From: Acidobacteriota bacterium
GTDB lineage: Bacteria; Acidobacteriota; Aminicenantia; Aminicenantales; Saccharicenantaceae
Length of the DNA: 64,000 nucleotides
Direction: 5' to 3'
Assembly (NCBI GenBank): GCA_033549365.1
Contig: JAWSUF010000001.1
Coordinates: forward strand, 186,001-250,000
Of the stretch, positions 55,464 to 63,462 are shown piece by piece. Within the stretch, counting starts at the first letter, position 1, and every line of letters starts with the position of its first letter. A model generated the notes under the pieces. It did not search any database. It worked only from the letters and a program-made list of their open reading frames with translations, and was not told the origin of the DNA. A program made the position numbers and the translations under genes.

Positions 55464-55492
55464 TTGACTTGAACCCCGATTGTGCTTATATT
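55464..55492 (+). promoter_or_regulatory. Promoter of the zinc-ribbon kinase gene
   Basis: TTGACT (55464-55469), a 17-nt spacer and TATATT (55487-55492), about 29 nt before the ATG; an AAGGGG site follows. Confidence 0.55.
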
Positions 55493-55520
55493 GAATGTGT
55501 TACGGTAAGGGGTTGCCTGA

Positions 55521-58046
55521 ATGAATTGTCCCAATTGCTCGGGAGAAAACTCCGACACCCGGAAATTCTGCGGCGAATGCGGGACTCCACTTCCAGAGTC
55601 GTCCCTTTCCGGCGAAGCCGGCGAAACTCTTTCTGAAACCCAAATCCTCCCCTGGGCCGTCCTCCGGACCGGCGACATCTTCGCCTCCCGTTACCAGGTC
55701 ATCGAACAGCTCGGCGCGGGCGGCATGGGCCGGGTTTACCGCGTTCTCGACAAGAAGCTCGATGAGGAGATCGCTCTCAAGCTCATCAAAGCCGAAGCGG
55801 CCGGAGACCGCAAAACCCTGGATCGGTTCCGGGCCGAACTCAAAACCGCCCGCCAAGTCGTTCACCAAAACGTGGCCCGCGTTTTCGACCTGAACGAAAC
55901 GGACGGCATGCCTTTCATCACCATGGAATATGTCCGGGGCGAAAATCTTCGGGCCCTCATCAAGAAAGTCGGCCGCCTCGACGCCTCTCAGGCCGTTCCC
56001 ATCGCCGCCCAGGTTTGCCGGGGTCTGGCCGAAGCCCATCGCCGCGGCATCATTCATCGCGACCTGAAACCTCAGAACATCATGATCGATGAAGACGGCA
56101 AGGCGCAGATCATGGATTTCGGCCTGGCCCGGCTGGCCAGATCGGTCGAGCTTTCAGAAAAGGGACCCGCCGAGGGGACTCCGGCCTACATCGCCCCCGA
56201 ACAGATCGAAAACCGAACCGTCGACCATCGGGCCGACCTCTATTCGCTGGGCATCGTGCTTTATGAAATGGTCACGGGACATCCTCCTTTCAGAACCTCG
56301 AGCGCCGCCGGTCTGGTCCATAAACACTTGACTCAATCGCCCCGAAATCCCCGCGAGGTGAATCCCGATATTCCTTCCGAGCTGGCCCGGATCATCATGA
56401 AGTGTCTGAAGAAACAGCCGGAGAAGCGCTATCAGAACGCAGCCGAGATTCTGGTCGATCTCGATCGTTTGGAGAAAGATAATCGGCCCCATGAGAAAAA
56501 GACATCGTCGCCTTCCTATCGAGCTCGTGTCCTTCGCCTGGCCGCCGGTATCGCCGGGCTGACGGCTATCGCCTTTCTGGCCATCCACAACATCCCCCTG
56601 AAGCCCACGCCCCACAAGATCGCCGTGCTTTTGGACCTGAGAAGGGATGTCGATCAAGCGGATGCAAGTCATTTTCGCGGCCTGCAGGAGAACATCATCA
56701 ACAAGCTCATTGCCGGCATCCCGCGTCTGGACTTCGTTCCCTGGAAAACCATGTCGGATTACGGGAATCCGCGCCACAGCGACATGCAGATCGGGGAGGA
56801 TCTCAGCGCAAAATATCTTCTGCGTCTTTACCCCAGCGCGGGCGAAGCCGATTATCGATTGACGGCCCACCTGATTGACGCCTCCAAAAGCGAAATCGTC
56901 CAATCCTTCAACCTCGGCCCCAAAGACAACTATTTCCAGCTCGAGGACGAGCTGCCCGAGCAACTCGCCCGGGCCCTCAAGATCACTTTCATCGAGGAAC
57001 GGCTCCGGAATGTCAAGCTTGACCGGGAGCCGAAAAACCTCGAAGCCTACAATCATTACCTGGACGGCATGGAGATTTCCCGCGACGACTTTGATGAGGC
57101 CGTTGGGCATTTCGAAAAGGCCATCGAGATCGATCCCCGCTATGCCCTCGCTTACTGGGCTTTGGGCAATGTCTACGAGGCACGCTACAACCGTCCCGGT
57201 CACCATCGAAACAAAGAAGACCTGGACAGCATGTTTTGGGCCTACCGCAAAGCCGGTGATATCGGTCCCCATCTGCCCGAACCCCATCTCGGCCTCGGCT
57301 GGGCCTCGTTTTACGATGGCGACAATAACAAGGCTTTCCAGTATTTTCAGAGGGCTCTCAAACTTGATCCGAAAAATGTCATGGTCAATCAGGATGCCGG
57401 AGCCTTCCTCAGAAGCCTGGGGCTTTATGACCAAGCCGTGAAATATCTTGACCGGGCCGCCCGCCTCGATCCCGTCAATCCGGAACCCGTTATCCAGATG
57501 GCCCAGTGCCGGGCTTATATGGGCCGATACGAAAAGGCCCTGAAACTGACACAACGGGCGTTCATCATCAACCCGGTGGACCTCCAGGTGTTGAACGCCT
57601 TTGCCATCAACCTCGTCATGATGGGTCGTCTCGAAGAAGCCGAAAATCAGCTGCAAAACTACGAAAAATTCCATCCCGAGAACCGCCGTCCTTACCTCCC
57701 CTCCGCACTTCTCGCGGCAACCCGGGGACAAAAAGAGAAAGCTTTGGAGTTGATAAGCGGATCGCAAGAAAACCCTGTGCCGGAAAATATCCTGGCGAGG
57801 CGATGGCTCCTGCCGGAATCCACATGTCTTTATCTTCTACTCGGGATGAGGGACGAGGCCCTTCAAAACATCGAATTCGGGATCGAAAAGGGATTTCAGG
57901 AGCGACTGATGTATCTTTACTCCTATCCCTCCCTGTCCCGGAATGCCCGCTTCAATACACTCCGAAAAGATCCCCGTTTTCAGAATATCCTGAAAAAACA
58001 AAAGGAATACTATCTCAAAGAACTTAAAAAGTTCGAAAAACTTTAG
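55521..58046 (+). CDS. Zinc-ribbon Ser/Thr protein kinase with TolB-like and TPR periplasmic region
   Basis: 841 aa. An N-terminal zinc ribbon has Cys at 3, 6, 17 and 20 (CPNC...CGEC). The kinase domain (~57-320) shows GAGGMGRVYR, ALKLI, HRDLKPQN, DFGLARL and GTPAYIAPEQ, all catalytic residues intact. One transmembrane helix near 340-357 follows a basic linker. Outside lie a FlgO/TolB-like alpha-beta domain (~362-480, HKIAVLLDLRR...FRGLQENIINKLIAGI) and about six TPR units (~500-780, e.g. DDFDEAVGHFEKAIEIDPRYALAYWALGNVYEA). A sensor kinase whose outer part binds proteins or peptides is likely. Targets are unknown. Confidence 0.92.
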   Translation: MNCPNCSGENSDTRKFCGECGTPLPESSLSGEAGETLSETQILPWAVLRTGDIFASRYQVIEQLGAGGMGRVYRVLDKKLDEEIALKLIKAEAAGDRKTLDRFRAELKTARQVVHQNVARVFDLNETDGMPFITMEYVRGENLRALIKKVGRLDASQAVPIAAQVCRGLAEAHRRGIIHRDLKPQNIMIDEDGKAQIMDFGLARLARSVELSEKGPAEGTPAYIAPEQIENRTVDHRADLYSLGIVLYEMVTGHPPFRTSSAAGLVHKHLTQSPRNPREVNPDIPSELARIIMKCLKKQPEKRYQNAAEILVDLDRLEKDNRPHEKKTSSPSYRARVLRLAAGIAGLTAIAFLAIHNIPLKPTPHKIAVLLDLRRDVDQADASHFRGLQENIINKLIAGIPRLDFVPWKTMSDYGNPRHSDMQIGEDLSAKYLLRLYPSAGEADYRLTAHLIDASKSEIVQSFNLGPKDNYFQLEDELPEQLARALKITFIEERLRNVKLDREPKNLEAYNHYLDGMEISRDDFDEAVGHFEKAIEIDPRYALAYWALGNVYEARYNRPGHHRNKEDLDSMFWAYRKAGDIGPHLPEPHLGLGWASFYDGDNNKAFQYFQRALKLDPKNVMVNQDAGAFLRSLGLYDQAVKYLDRAARLDPVNPEPVIQMAQCRAYMGRYEKALKLTQRAFIINPVDLQVLNAFAINLVMMGRLEEAENQLQNYEKFHPENRRPYLPSALLAATRGQKEKALELISGSQENPVPENILARRWLLPESTCLYLLLGMRDEALQNIEFGIEKGFQERLMYLYSYPSLSRNARFNTLRKDPRFQNILKKQKEYYLKELKKFEKL

Positions 58047-58160
58047 GCCGCCGGCCGCTCGGGAAGGTGCCGGACCGGAGCGAAGGGGGGTGGTCGCAAG
58101 ACGGCAAACAATCATCCAGGAAAAAGTGCGAATCGAATGTGAATTAAAAAGGAGGAAGTG

Positions 58161-58769
58161 ATGAAACATGGAAAATTTGTGATCGGGATGGCCATTGTCG
58201 TCCTGGCCGCGATGGTTTTCACGGGTTGTACGAAGAATGGAGAGAGCGCGACACCGGAGGCCGTCAAGGATCCGCACCCAACCGAAGCTCCGGTCCTCCG
58301 TGAAAAACCGGAGTTCACCTACGGCTTGGCGCCCGGGTCTCTTGTCAACTATAGGGCTAAGATCCAAGGGGATACCGAAAATTTAGTCAATCTCCTCACA
58401 ATGAAAAAAACGGATGGGGAAATATTGCTACATAAAGACTGGAACAATTCGATGGGCGAGACTTATTTGAAAAATCCGAAACTGACCTGGAATGACCAGA
58501 TGTTTGAAGATATCGACGAGGTCATCTCGGCACTCAATGACATCATCGCACTGAGCAAGGAATTCGATTTCGTAAAGGCCCATATCGCTTTCCAGCATAT
58601 TCCTTTTGATCCCCAATCAGGCAGTGAATGGATGAGACACAATGAAAAAAGACCCCCTGGAAAAGAAATCGATTTCATAGGGCATATCAAAGCGACCATC
58701 AGCTATAACGGTGAATTCACAATGGAGGGAACTCTGCCTCACCGGCGGATCTGCGAGCCCGAAATTTAA
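58161..58769 (+). CDS. Orphan lipoprotein, function unknown
   Basis: 202 aa. Signal ending in MVFTGC, a good lipobox (Leu-type position occupied by Val-Phe-Thr-Gly-Cys). The mature sequence has no recognised domain and is acidic, with a short Pro-rich linker (ATPEAVKDPHPTEAPVLREK) after the Cys and mixed alpha/beta segments (LLTMKKTDGEILLHKDWNN, ISALNDIIALSKEFDFVKAHIAF). Base composition in 58,370-58,720 is clearly lower in GC than in neighbours, which could mean recent acquisition or simple orphan status. A GGAGGA site precedes ATG; a GTG one codon before is possible. It sits between the kinase gene and Asp-box copy 2. Confidence 0.78.
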   Translation: MKHGKFVIGMAIVVLAAMVFTGCTKNGESATPEAVKDPHPTEAPVLREKPEFTYGLAPGSLVNYRAKIQGDTENLVNLLTMKKTDGEILLHKDWNNSMGETYLKNPKLTWNDQMFEDIDEVISALNDIIALSKEFDFVKAHIAFQHIPFDPQSGSEWMRHNEKRPPGKEIDFIGHIKATISYNGEFTMEGTLPHRRICEPEI

Positions 58770-58812
58770 AGTTTGCTTGGATTCGGCCACTCGCTGAAAC
58801 AATCACTATTCC

Positions 58813-58842
58813 TTGACGTCCCGGCGCTGCCGGCATTATGAT
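58813..58842 (+). promoter_or_regulatory. Promoter of Asp-box protein copy 2
   Basis: TTGACG (58813-58818), an 18-nt spacer and TATGAT (58837-58842), about 42 nt before the ATG with CAGGAGG. Confidence 0.45.
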
Positions 58843-58884
58843 TCGATCTCCGTCTCATCGGACAATCCGTCTCAGGAGGTCGAA

Positions 58885-61800
58885 ATGCCCGCCCGAATCC
58901 AAGCCCAACACATCCTGGCCGCCGCTCTGGTCTTTGTCCTCATAGCCGCGGCCCTCCCCTCTGCGCCGCTTTCCGCACAATCAAAGGCCGGTCCTCAAGG
59001 CTCGAAAGACGCGGACCCTTACGCCGGCCTGTCCCTCGGCGCCTTCAGGCTCCGGTCCATCGGCCCGGCTCTGACTTCGGGCCGCATCGCGGACTTTGCC
59101 GTGCGCCCCGGCAAGCGCCACGAATTCTTCGTGGCCTCCGCCTCGGGCGGTGTCTGGAAAACGGTGAACGCCGGAACGACCTTCACCCCCGTCTTCGATA
59201 CCCAGGGCTCCTACTCCATCGGCTGCGTAACCCTTGATCCCAACAATCCGAACGTCGTCTGGGTCGGAACGGGAGAGAACAACAATCAGCGCAGCGTCGG
59301 CTACGGCGACGGCGTTTACAAGTCCGAAGACGGAGGCGCCATCTGGAAACATGTCGGCTTCAAAGCCTCCGAGCACATCGGCATGATCACCGTCGATCCC
59401 CGCGATTCGAACGTCGTTTACGTCGCGGCTTATGGTCCCTTGTGGAGTTCGGGCGGCGAACGCGGACTCTACAAAACAACCAACGGAGGCAAGACTTGGT
59501 CGGGTATCCTGGCCGTCGACGACGACTCCGGCATCAGCGAAATCCACATGGATCCGCACAATCCCGACATCCTCTATGCCTCGGCCCACCAGCGGCGCCG
59601 CCACGTCTTCACCTACATCAGCGGCGGTCCGGGTTCGGGCGTTTTCAAGTCCGTCGACGCCGGCAAAACCTGGGACAAGATCGTCCGCGGGCTCCCCTCA
59701 GGCGACCTGGGCCGGATCGGACTCGCCGTCTCCCCCGTCGTCCCCAACCTGCTCTACGCCATCGTCGAAGCCCAGGAGGACAAAAGCGGATTCTACCGGA
59801 GCGTGAACGGCGGCGCCTCCTGGGAGCGCCGGAGCGCCTACAGCACAAGCGGCAACTACTACCAGGAAATTCTCTGCGATCCCAAAAACCCGGACCGCGT
59901 TTATTCCCATGATGTCTTCCTTCAGGTCACGGACGACGGCGGCGCAACCTGGAAAGCCCTCGGCGACGAGAGTAAACACTGGGACTCCCATGCACTTTGG
60001 ATCGATCCCGACGACACGGACTATTACCTCAACGGAAACGACGGCGGCATTTACGAGTCCTTCGACCGCGGCCGAACCTGGAAATACATGCCCAACCTGC
60101 CCGTGACCCAGTTCTACAAAGTCACCGTCGACAACGCCGAGCCCTTCTACAATGTCTACGGCGGCACCCAGGACAACTACAGCCTGGGCGGCCCTTCCCG
60201 GACGACAAGCGCCCACGGCATCGTCAACGCCGACTGGATCACAACCCAGGGCGGCGACGGATTCGAGTCGGCCGTCGACCCCGAAAATCCCGACATCGTC
60301 TACGCCCAGTCCCAGCACGGCAACCTCGTCCGCTTCGACCGGAAAAGCGGCGAGGCCATGGGCATCCAACCCAAACCGCGCGAAGGCGAGGCCGAGTACC
60401 GCTGGAACTGGGACTCCCCGCTCTTCATCAGTCCCCACTCTCCGGCCCGTCTCTACTTCGCCGCCAATAAAGTTTTCCGCAGCGACGACCGGGGCGACTC
60501 CTGGACGGTCGCCAGCGACGACCTGACGCGCCGCATCGACCGCAACACCCTCGAGGTCATGGGCCGCGTCTGGCCCATGGACGCCGTGGCCAAGAACGCC
60601 TCGACCTCGCAGTACGGCAACATCGTCGCCCTCGACGAATCGCCCGTCGCCGAAGGCCTCCTCTACGCCGGAACGGACGACGGACTCATCCAGGTGACCG
60701 ATGACGGCGGCGCCTCCTGGCGCAAAATCGACACCTTCCCCGGCGTTCCCGACCTCACTTACGTGATCGCCGTCGTCGCCTCGAATCACGACCGCAACAC
60801 CGTCTATGCCGCCTTCAACAACCACAAACGCGGCGACTTCAAGCCTTACATCCTTAAAAGCACGGATCTCGGCCGCACCTGGACGTCCATCGCTTCCGAT
60901 CTTCCCGAGCGCGGATCGGTCTACTCCCTGGCCGAGGATCACATCCGTCCCGACCTCCTCTTCACAGGGACGGAGTTTGGACTGTTCGTTACCCTTGACG
61001 GCGGCCGCCACTGGAAACGTCTCTCGGCCGGACTGCCGACCATCGCAGTCCGTGACCTGGCCGTGCAGAAGCGCGAGAGCGATCTCGTCCTGGGGACGTT
61101 CGGCCGCGGTTTCTATATCCTCGACGATTACTCCGCGCTCCGCGACGTCAAGCCCGGCGTCCTGGCCCGGGACGGCCACCTCTTCCCCGTCAAGGAGGCC
61201 TGGATGTTTGTCGAGAAGCAGCCATTGGGCAGCCTCGGCTCGCGCGAGAAGGGTTTCCAAGGCGAAAACTATTTCACGGCGCCCAACCCGCCAGTTGCCG
61301 CGGTCTTCACCTATCATCTCAAGGACGTCCCGAAGTCGCTCCGTGATCAACGGAAAGACGAGGAAGCCGGCCTTGTTAGAGCCGGAAAACCCGTCCCTTA
61401 TCCCTCCTCCGAACGTCTCCGGGCCGAACAGGCGCAGGAACCCGCCGTTCTCCTGTTCACCATCGCCGACGAGGACGGCACGGTCGTCCGCATCCTTCGC
61501 GAGCCGGCCCGCAAGGGCATCAACCGGGCAGCCTGGGACCTCCGCTACCCCGGCCTCGTCCCGGCAAACCCCGCCCAGGCCTCACCGGCTTCGTCCGGCC
61601 CCTCGAGCACCTTCGTCATCCCTGGGAATTACACCGTCTCGATGGCCGTGAGCATCGATGGAAACATCAAGGAGCTCTCCGGCCCTGTGACATTCAATGT
61701 CCGGGCTTTGACCGCCCTGACGCTTCCGGCCGCCGACCGGGCCGAACTCGCCGCCTTCCAGAAAAAGGTTCGCAAGCTGGCCCATTCCGTCACGGCCGCA

Positions 61801-62205
61801 TCTTCCGTTCTGCGCGATCTGAACACCCTCACCCGGCATTATCGCGCCTCTCTAAAAAGCGTCACGGTCTCCCACCAGGACATTCTCGAGGCTGTTAGAA
61901 CCCTCGAAACGAAGATCGAATCCCTGCAGCTTCGGATGACCGGGGACAGGCTGCTGTCGCGTCTGGATCAGGACACGTTGCCGGGAATCGCATCGCGTAT
62001 CGGACGGATTGCCGGCGAGCAGTATCGATCCACTTCGGCCCCGACCCAAACCCAGCGCGATGCCTTCGTCATCGCCGAGAAGGAGTTCAAGCCGGTCCAC
62101 GACGAGTTGAAGAAGATTCTGGCCGAGGACGTCAAGGCCATCGAGGAGGGACTGGACGCCGTCGGGGCGCCTTACACACCGGGCCGGTTGCCGGACTGGA
62201 AGTAA
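58885..62205 (+). CDS. Exported Asp-box (sortilin/VPS10-like) beta-propeller protein, copy 2
   Basis: 1,106 aa with a signal peptide (HILAAALVFVLIAAALPSAPLSAQ). About eleven Asp-box loops are readable (KSEDGGAIW, KTTNGGKTW, KSVDAGKTW, RSVNGGASW, VTDDGGATW, ESFDRGRTW, RSDDRGDSW, KSTDLGRTW, VTLDGGRHW and others). Domain order equals copy 1: propellers to ~770, a beta domain (FVIPGNYTVSMAVSIDGNIKELSGPVTF) and a helical tail (KLAHSVTAASSVLRDLNTLTRHY...). The two proteins share layout and phrases (SGGPGSG, LRRIGPA/ARNIGPA openings), so they are paralogues, but not a recent duplication. Binding rather than catalysis is likely. Start follows CAGGAGG; upstream frame rejected. Confidence 0.88.
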   Translation: MPARIQAQHILAAALVFVLIAAALPSAPLSAQSKAGPQGSKDADPYAGLSLGAFRLRSIGPALTSGRIADFAVRPGKRHEFFVASASGGVWKTVNAGTTFTPVFDTQGSYSIGCVTLDPNNPNVVWVGTGENNNQRSVGYGDGVYKSEDGGAIWKHVGFKASEHIGMITVDPRDSNVVYVAAYGPLWSSGGERGLYKTTNGGKTWSGILAVDDDSGISEIHMDPHNPDILYASAHQRRRHVFTYISGGPGSGVFKSVDAGKTWDKIVRGLPSGDLGRIGLAVSPVVPNLLYAIVEAQEDKSGFYRSVNGGASWERRSAYSTSGNYYQEILCDPKNPDRVYSHDVFLQVTDDGGATWKALGDESKHWDSHALWIDPDDTDYYLNGNDGGIYESFDRGRTWKYMPNLPVTQFYKVTVDNAEPFYNVYGGTQDNYSLGGPSRTTSAHGIVNADWITTQGGDGFESAVDPENPDIVYAQSQHGNLVRFDRKSGEAMGIQPKPREGEAEYRWNWDSPLFISPHSPARLYFAANKVFRSDDRGDSWTVASDDLTRRIDRNTLEVMGRVWPMDAVAKNASTSQYGNIVALDESPVAEGLLYAGTDDGLIQVTDDGGASWRKIDTFPGVPDLTYVIAVVASNHDRNTVYAAFNNHKRGDFKPYILKSTDLGRTWTSIASDLPERGSVYSLAEDHIRPDLLFTGTEFGLFVTLDGGRHWKRLSAGLPTIAVRDLAVQKRESDLVLGTFGRGFYILDDYSALRDVKPGVLARDGHLFPVKEAWMFVEKQPLGSLGSREKGFQGENYFTAPNPPVAAVFTYHLKDVPKSLRDQRKDEEAGLVRAGKPVPYPSSERLRAEQAQEPAVLLFTIADEDGTVVRILREPARKGINRAAWDLRYPGLVPANPAQASPASSGPSSTFVIPGNYTVSMAVSIDGNIKELSGPVTFNVRALTALTLPAADRAELAAFQKKVRKLAHSVTAASSVLRDLNTLTRHYRASLKSVTVSHQDILEAVRTLETKIESLQLRMTGDRLLSRLDQDTLPGIASRIGRIAGEQYRSTSAPTQTQRDAFVIAEKEFKPVHDELKKILAEDVKAIEEGLDAVGAPYTPGRLPDWK

Positions 62206-62209
62206 ACAG

Positions 62210-62635
62210 TCAGATCCCGAATTTTTCGCGGACGGCGGCGGGAAACGGCATGACCTTTTCCGCCTCGTAATCCCAGCCGACCATGCCCGTCTCGGCGAGA
62301 AGAATCGTTTTTCCGTCAGCCGGGCGGGTCACGCGGTAAAAGAGACGGAAGCCGCAGCGCGTCGCTTCTCCGGCCGCAACTTCAAATTGGAGCACATCTC
62401 CGGCGTAGGCTTCGGCCATGAACACGATCGCGGCATCGGCCATGATGAGAGAAACCCCACCGCAATCGGTCTCGCTTAAGCCATGGGATGCAAGAAAGGC
62501 CGTCCGCGCCTCGTGAATGAGGGAGAGGAAAGTGTCGTTCCCGACATGTCCCCCATAGTTCAGGTCCGTGATACGGACCTTGATATCCGTGCCGAAGGGA
62601 TAGGCGTCCAAGGGTTTGAGTCGAAGCCGAGGCAT
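62210..62635 (-). CDS. Acyl-CoA thioesterase (hot-dog fold, 4HBT type)
   Basis: 141 aa, typical size. The hot-dog core TDIKVRITDLNYGGHVGNDTFLSLIHEAR has the D-x-N/Y-GH...N layout of 4-hydroxybenzoyl-CoA thioesterase-like enzymes, although the usual catalytic Asp-Tyr context is DLNYGGHVGN. It would hydrolyse an acyl-CoA thioester. Substrate unknown. Start follows GGAGGAGA. It begins 32 nt after the toxin stop and could share the toxin-antitoxin transcript. Its stop is 4 bases from the convergent Asp-box gene. Confidence 0.88.
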   Translation of the reverse strand: MPRLRLKPLDAYPFGTDIKVRITDLNYGGHVGNDTFLSLIHEARTAFLASHGLSETDCGGVSLIMADAAIVFMAEAYAGDVLQFEVAAGEATRCGFRLFYRVTRPADGKTILLAETGMVGWDYEAEKVMPFPAAVREKFGI

Positions 62636-62667
62636 TTTGGTCTCCTCCGTTCAGAATATGAAATCGA

Positions 62668-63066
62668 TCATACAAGCTCGTCCCAAACACGGAGGCCCGG
62701 GACGGCGCTGAAATGCGTATCATATGTCACGAGAACGGAGCCCGTCTCCAGGGCCTGGGCGGCGATCCACACATCGTTCAAAGGAATCGGCCGTCCGGCT
62801 TCCTTGAGGGAGGCTTTGATCATCCCGAAATATTCGGCGGTTTCCCGTCCGGCTTCGAGGACGGCGACTCCGGGCTTGGCCAGGAACTGTTCAAGAATCC
62901 GGCGGTTCCTTTTTTCCCGGGAGCCGGCCCGGAACCCGGCATACAGTTCGCCGAGAACAAAAACGGACATGGGGATGCGCTCGGCCCGGGCCAGCGCGTC
63001 CAGGACTTTTTCGTCGCCGGCCAGATATCGGACGTAAGCGTTCGTATCAAGCAGGACGAATTTCAT
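62668..63066 (-). CDS. vapC: PIN-domain toxin, VapC family
   Basis: 132 aa. A PIN-domain ribonuclease of a type II toxin-antitoxin pair: metal-binding acids are readable as Asp7 (LLDTNAYV), Glu40 (VLGELYAGF), Asp98 (PLNDVWIAAQA) and Asp116 (VTYDTHF), the full quartet, so it should be active. VapC toxins cleave tRNA or rRNA. The start ATG overlaps the antitoxin stop by four bases (ATGA), the normal arrangement with antitoxin first. Upstream in-frame starts lie inside the antitoxin gene and are rejected. Confidence 0.93.
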   Translation of the reverse strand: MKFVLLDTNAYVRYLAGDEKVLDALARAERIPMSVFVLGELYAGFRAGSREKRNRRILEQFLAKPGVAVLEAGRETAEYFGMIKASLKEAGRPIPLNDVWIAAQALETGSVLVTYDTHFSAVPGLRVWDELV

Positions 63067-63317
63067 CGCCAGTCCTTTTCGTCCACCGTGTCGAAATCGG
63101 CAACGGTTTCCATGAACTCCACGGCCTCCTCCCGGCTCCACGCACCACACAAGTCGGCGAACTCCTCCCTGTTGTCGGGCGGACGCTCTCCCAGGCCGAG
63201 GGCCTTGGCGATCAACTCTCTCACAACTTTATTGACGCTTTTTCCGCCCTGTTTTGCTCGCTCTTTGATCGCCTTTTCCAATTTTTCATCGATACCGTGG
63301 ACACTGATCGATTTCAT
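63063..63317 (-). CDS. vapB: Ribbon-helix-helix antitoxin, FitA/VapB-like
   Basis: 84 aa. The N-terminal SISVHGIDEKLEKAIKERAKQGGKSVNKVVRELIAKAL is a ribbon-helix-helix DNA-binding domain of the FitA (Arc/MetJ) type. The acidic C-terminus (CGAWSREEAVEFMETVADFDTVDEKDW) should wrap the PIN toxin and block its active site. It probably represses its own operon by binding the palindrome upstream. A GGAG site precedes the ATG. Confidence 0.92.
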   Translation of the reverse strand: MKSISVHGIDEKLEKAIKERAKQGGKSVNKVVRELIAKALGLGERPPDNREEFADLCGAWSREEAVEFMETVADFDTVDEKDWR

Positions 63318-63336
63318 GGTCGCTCCGCCCCATCAG

Positions 63337-63378
63337 TGATTCATGATATGTTTTATCTTGATTCATATCATGATTCAT
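63337..63378. repeat. Palindromic operator with TGATTCAT repeats upstream of vapBC
   Basis: A perfect 10-bp inverted repeat (TCATGATATG at 63341-63350, CATATCATGA at 63364-63373) with 13 bp between. The octamer TGATTCAT also occurs three times (63337, 63359, 63371). The block covers the -10 region of the vapBC promoter, exactly where an autorepressing antitoxin-toxin complex binds. Confidence 0.7.
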
Positions 63379-63395
63379 AAAAATCCGGATGTCAA
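63367..63395 (-). promoter_or_regulatory. Promoter of vapBC
   Basis: TTGACA (minus strand, 63390-63395), a 17-nt spacer and CATGAT (63367-63372, 4/6). The -10 is embedded in the palindrome. Confidence 0.5.
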
Positions 63396-63462
63396 GCCGC
63401 ATCGAATTGTGGTAATTAGAAGAAAGCCCCTTGCAGGCGGTCCGGCGTATAAGGAGTGAATC

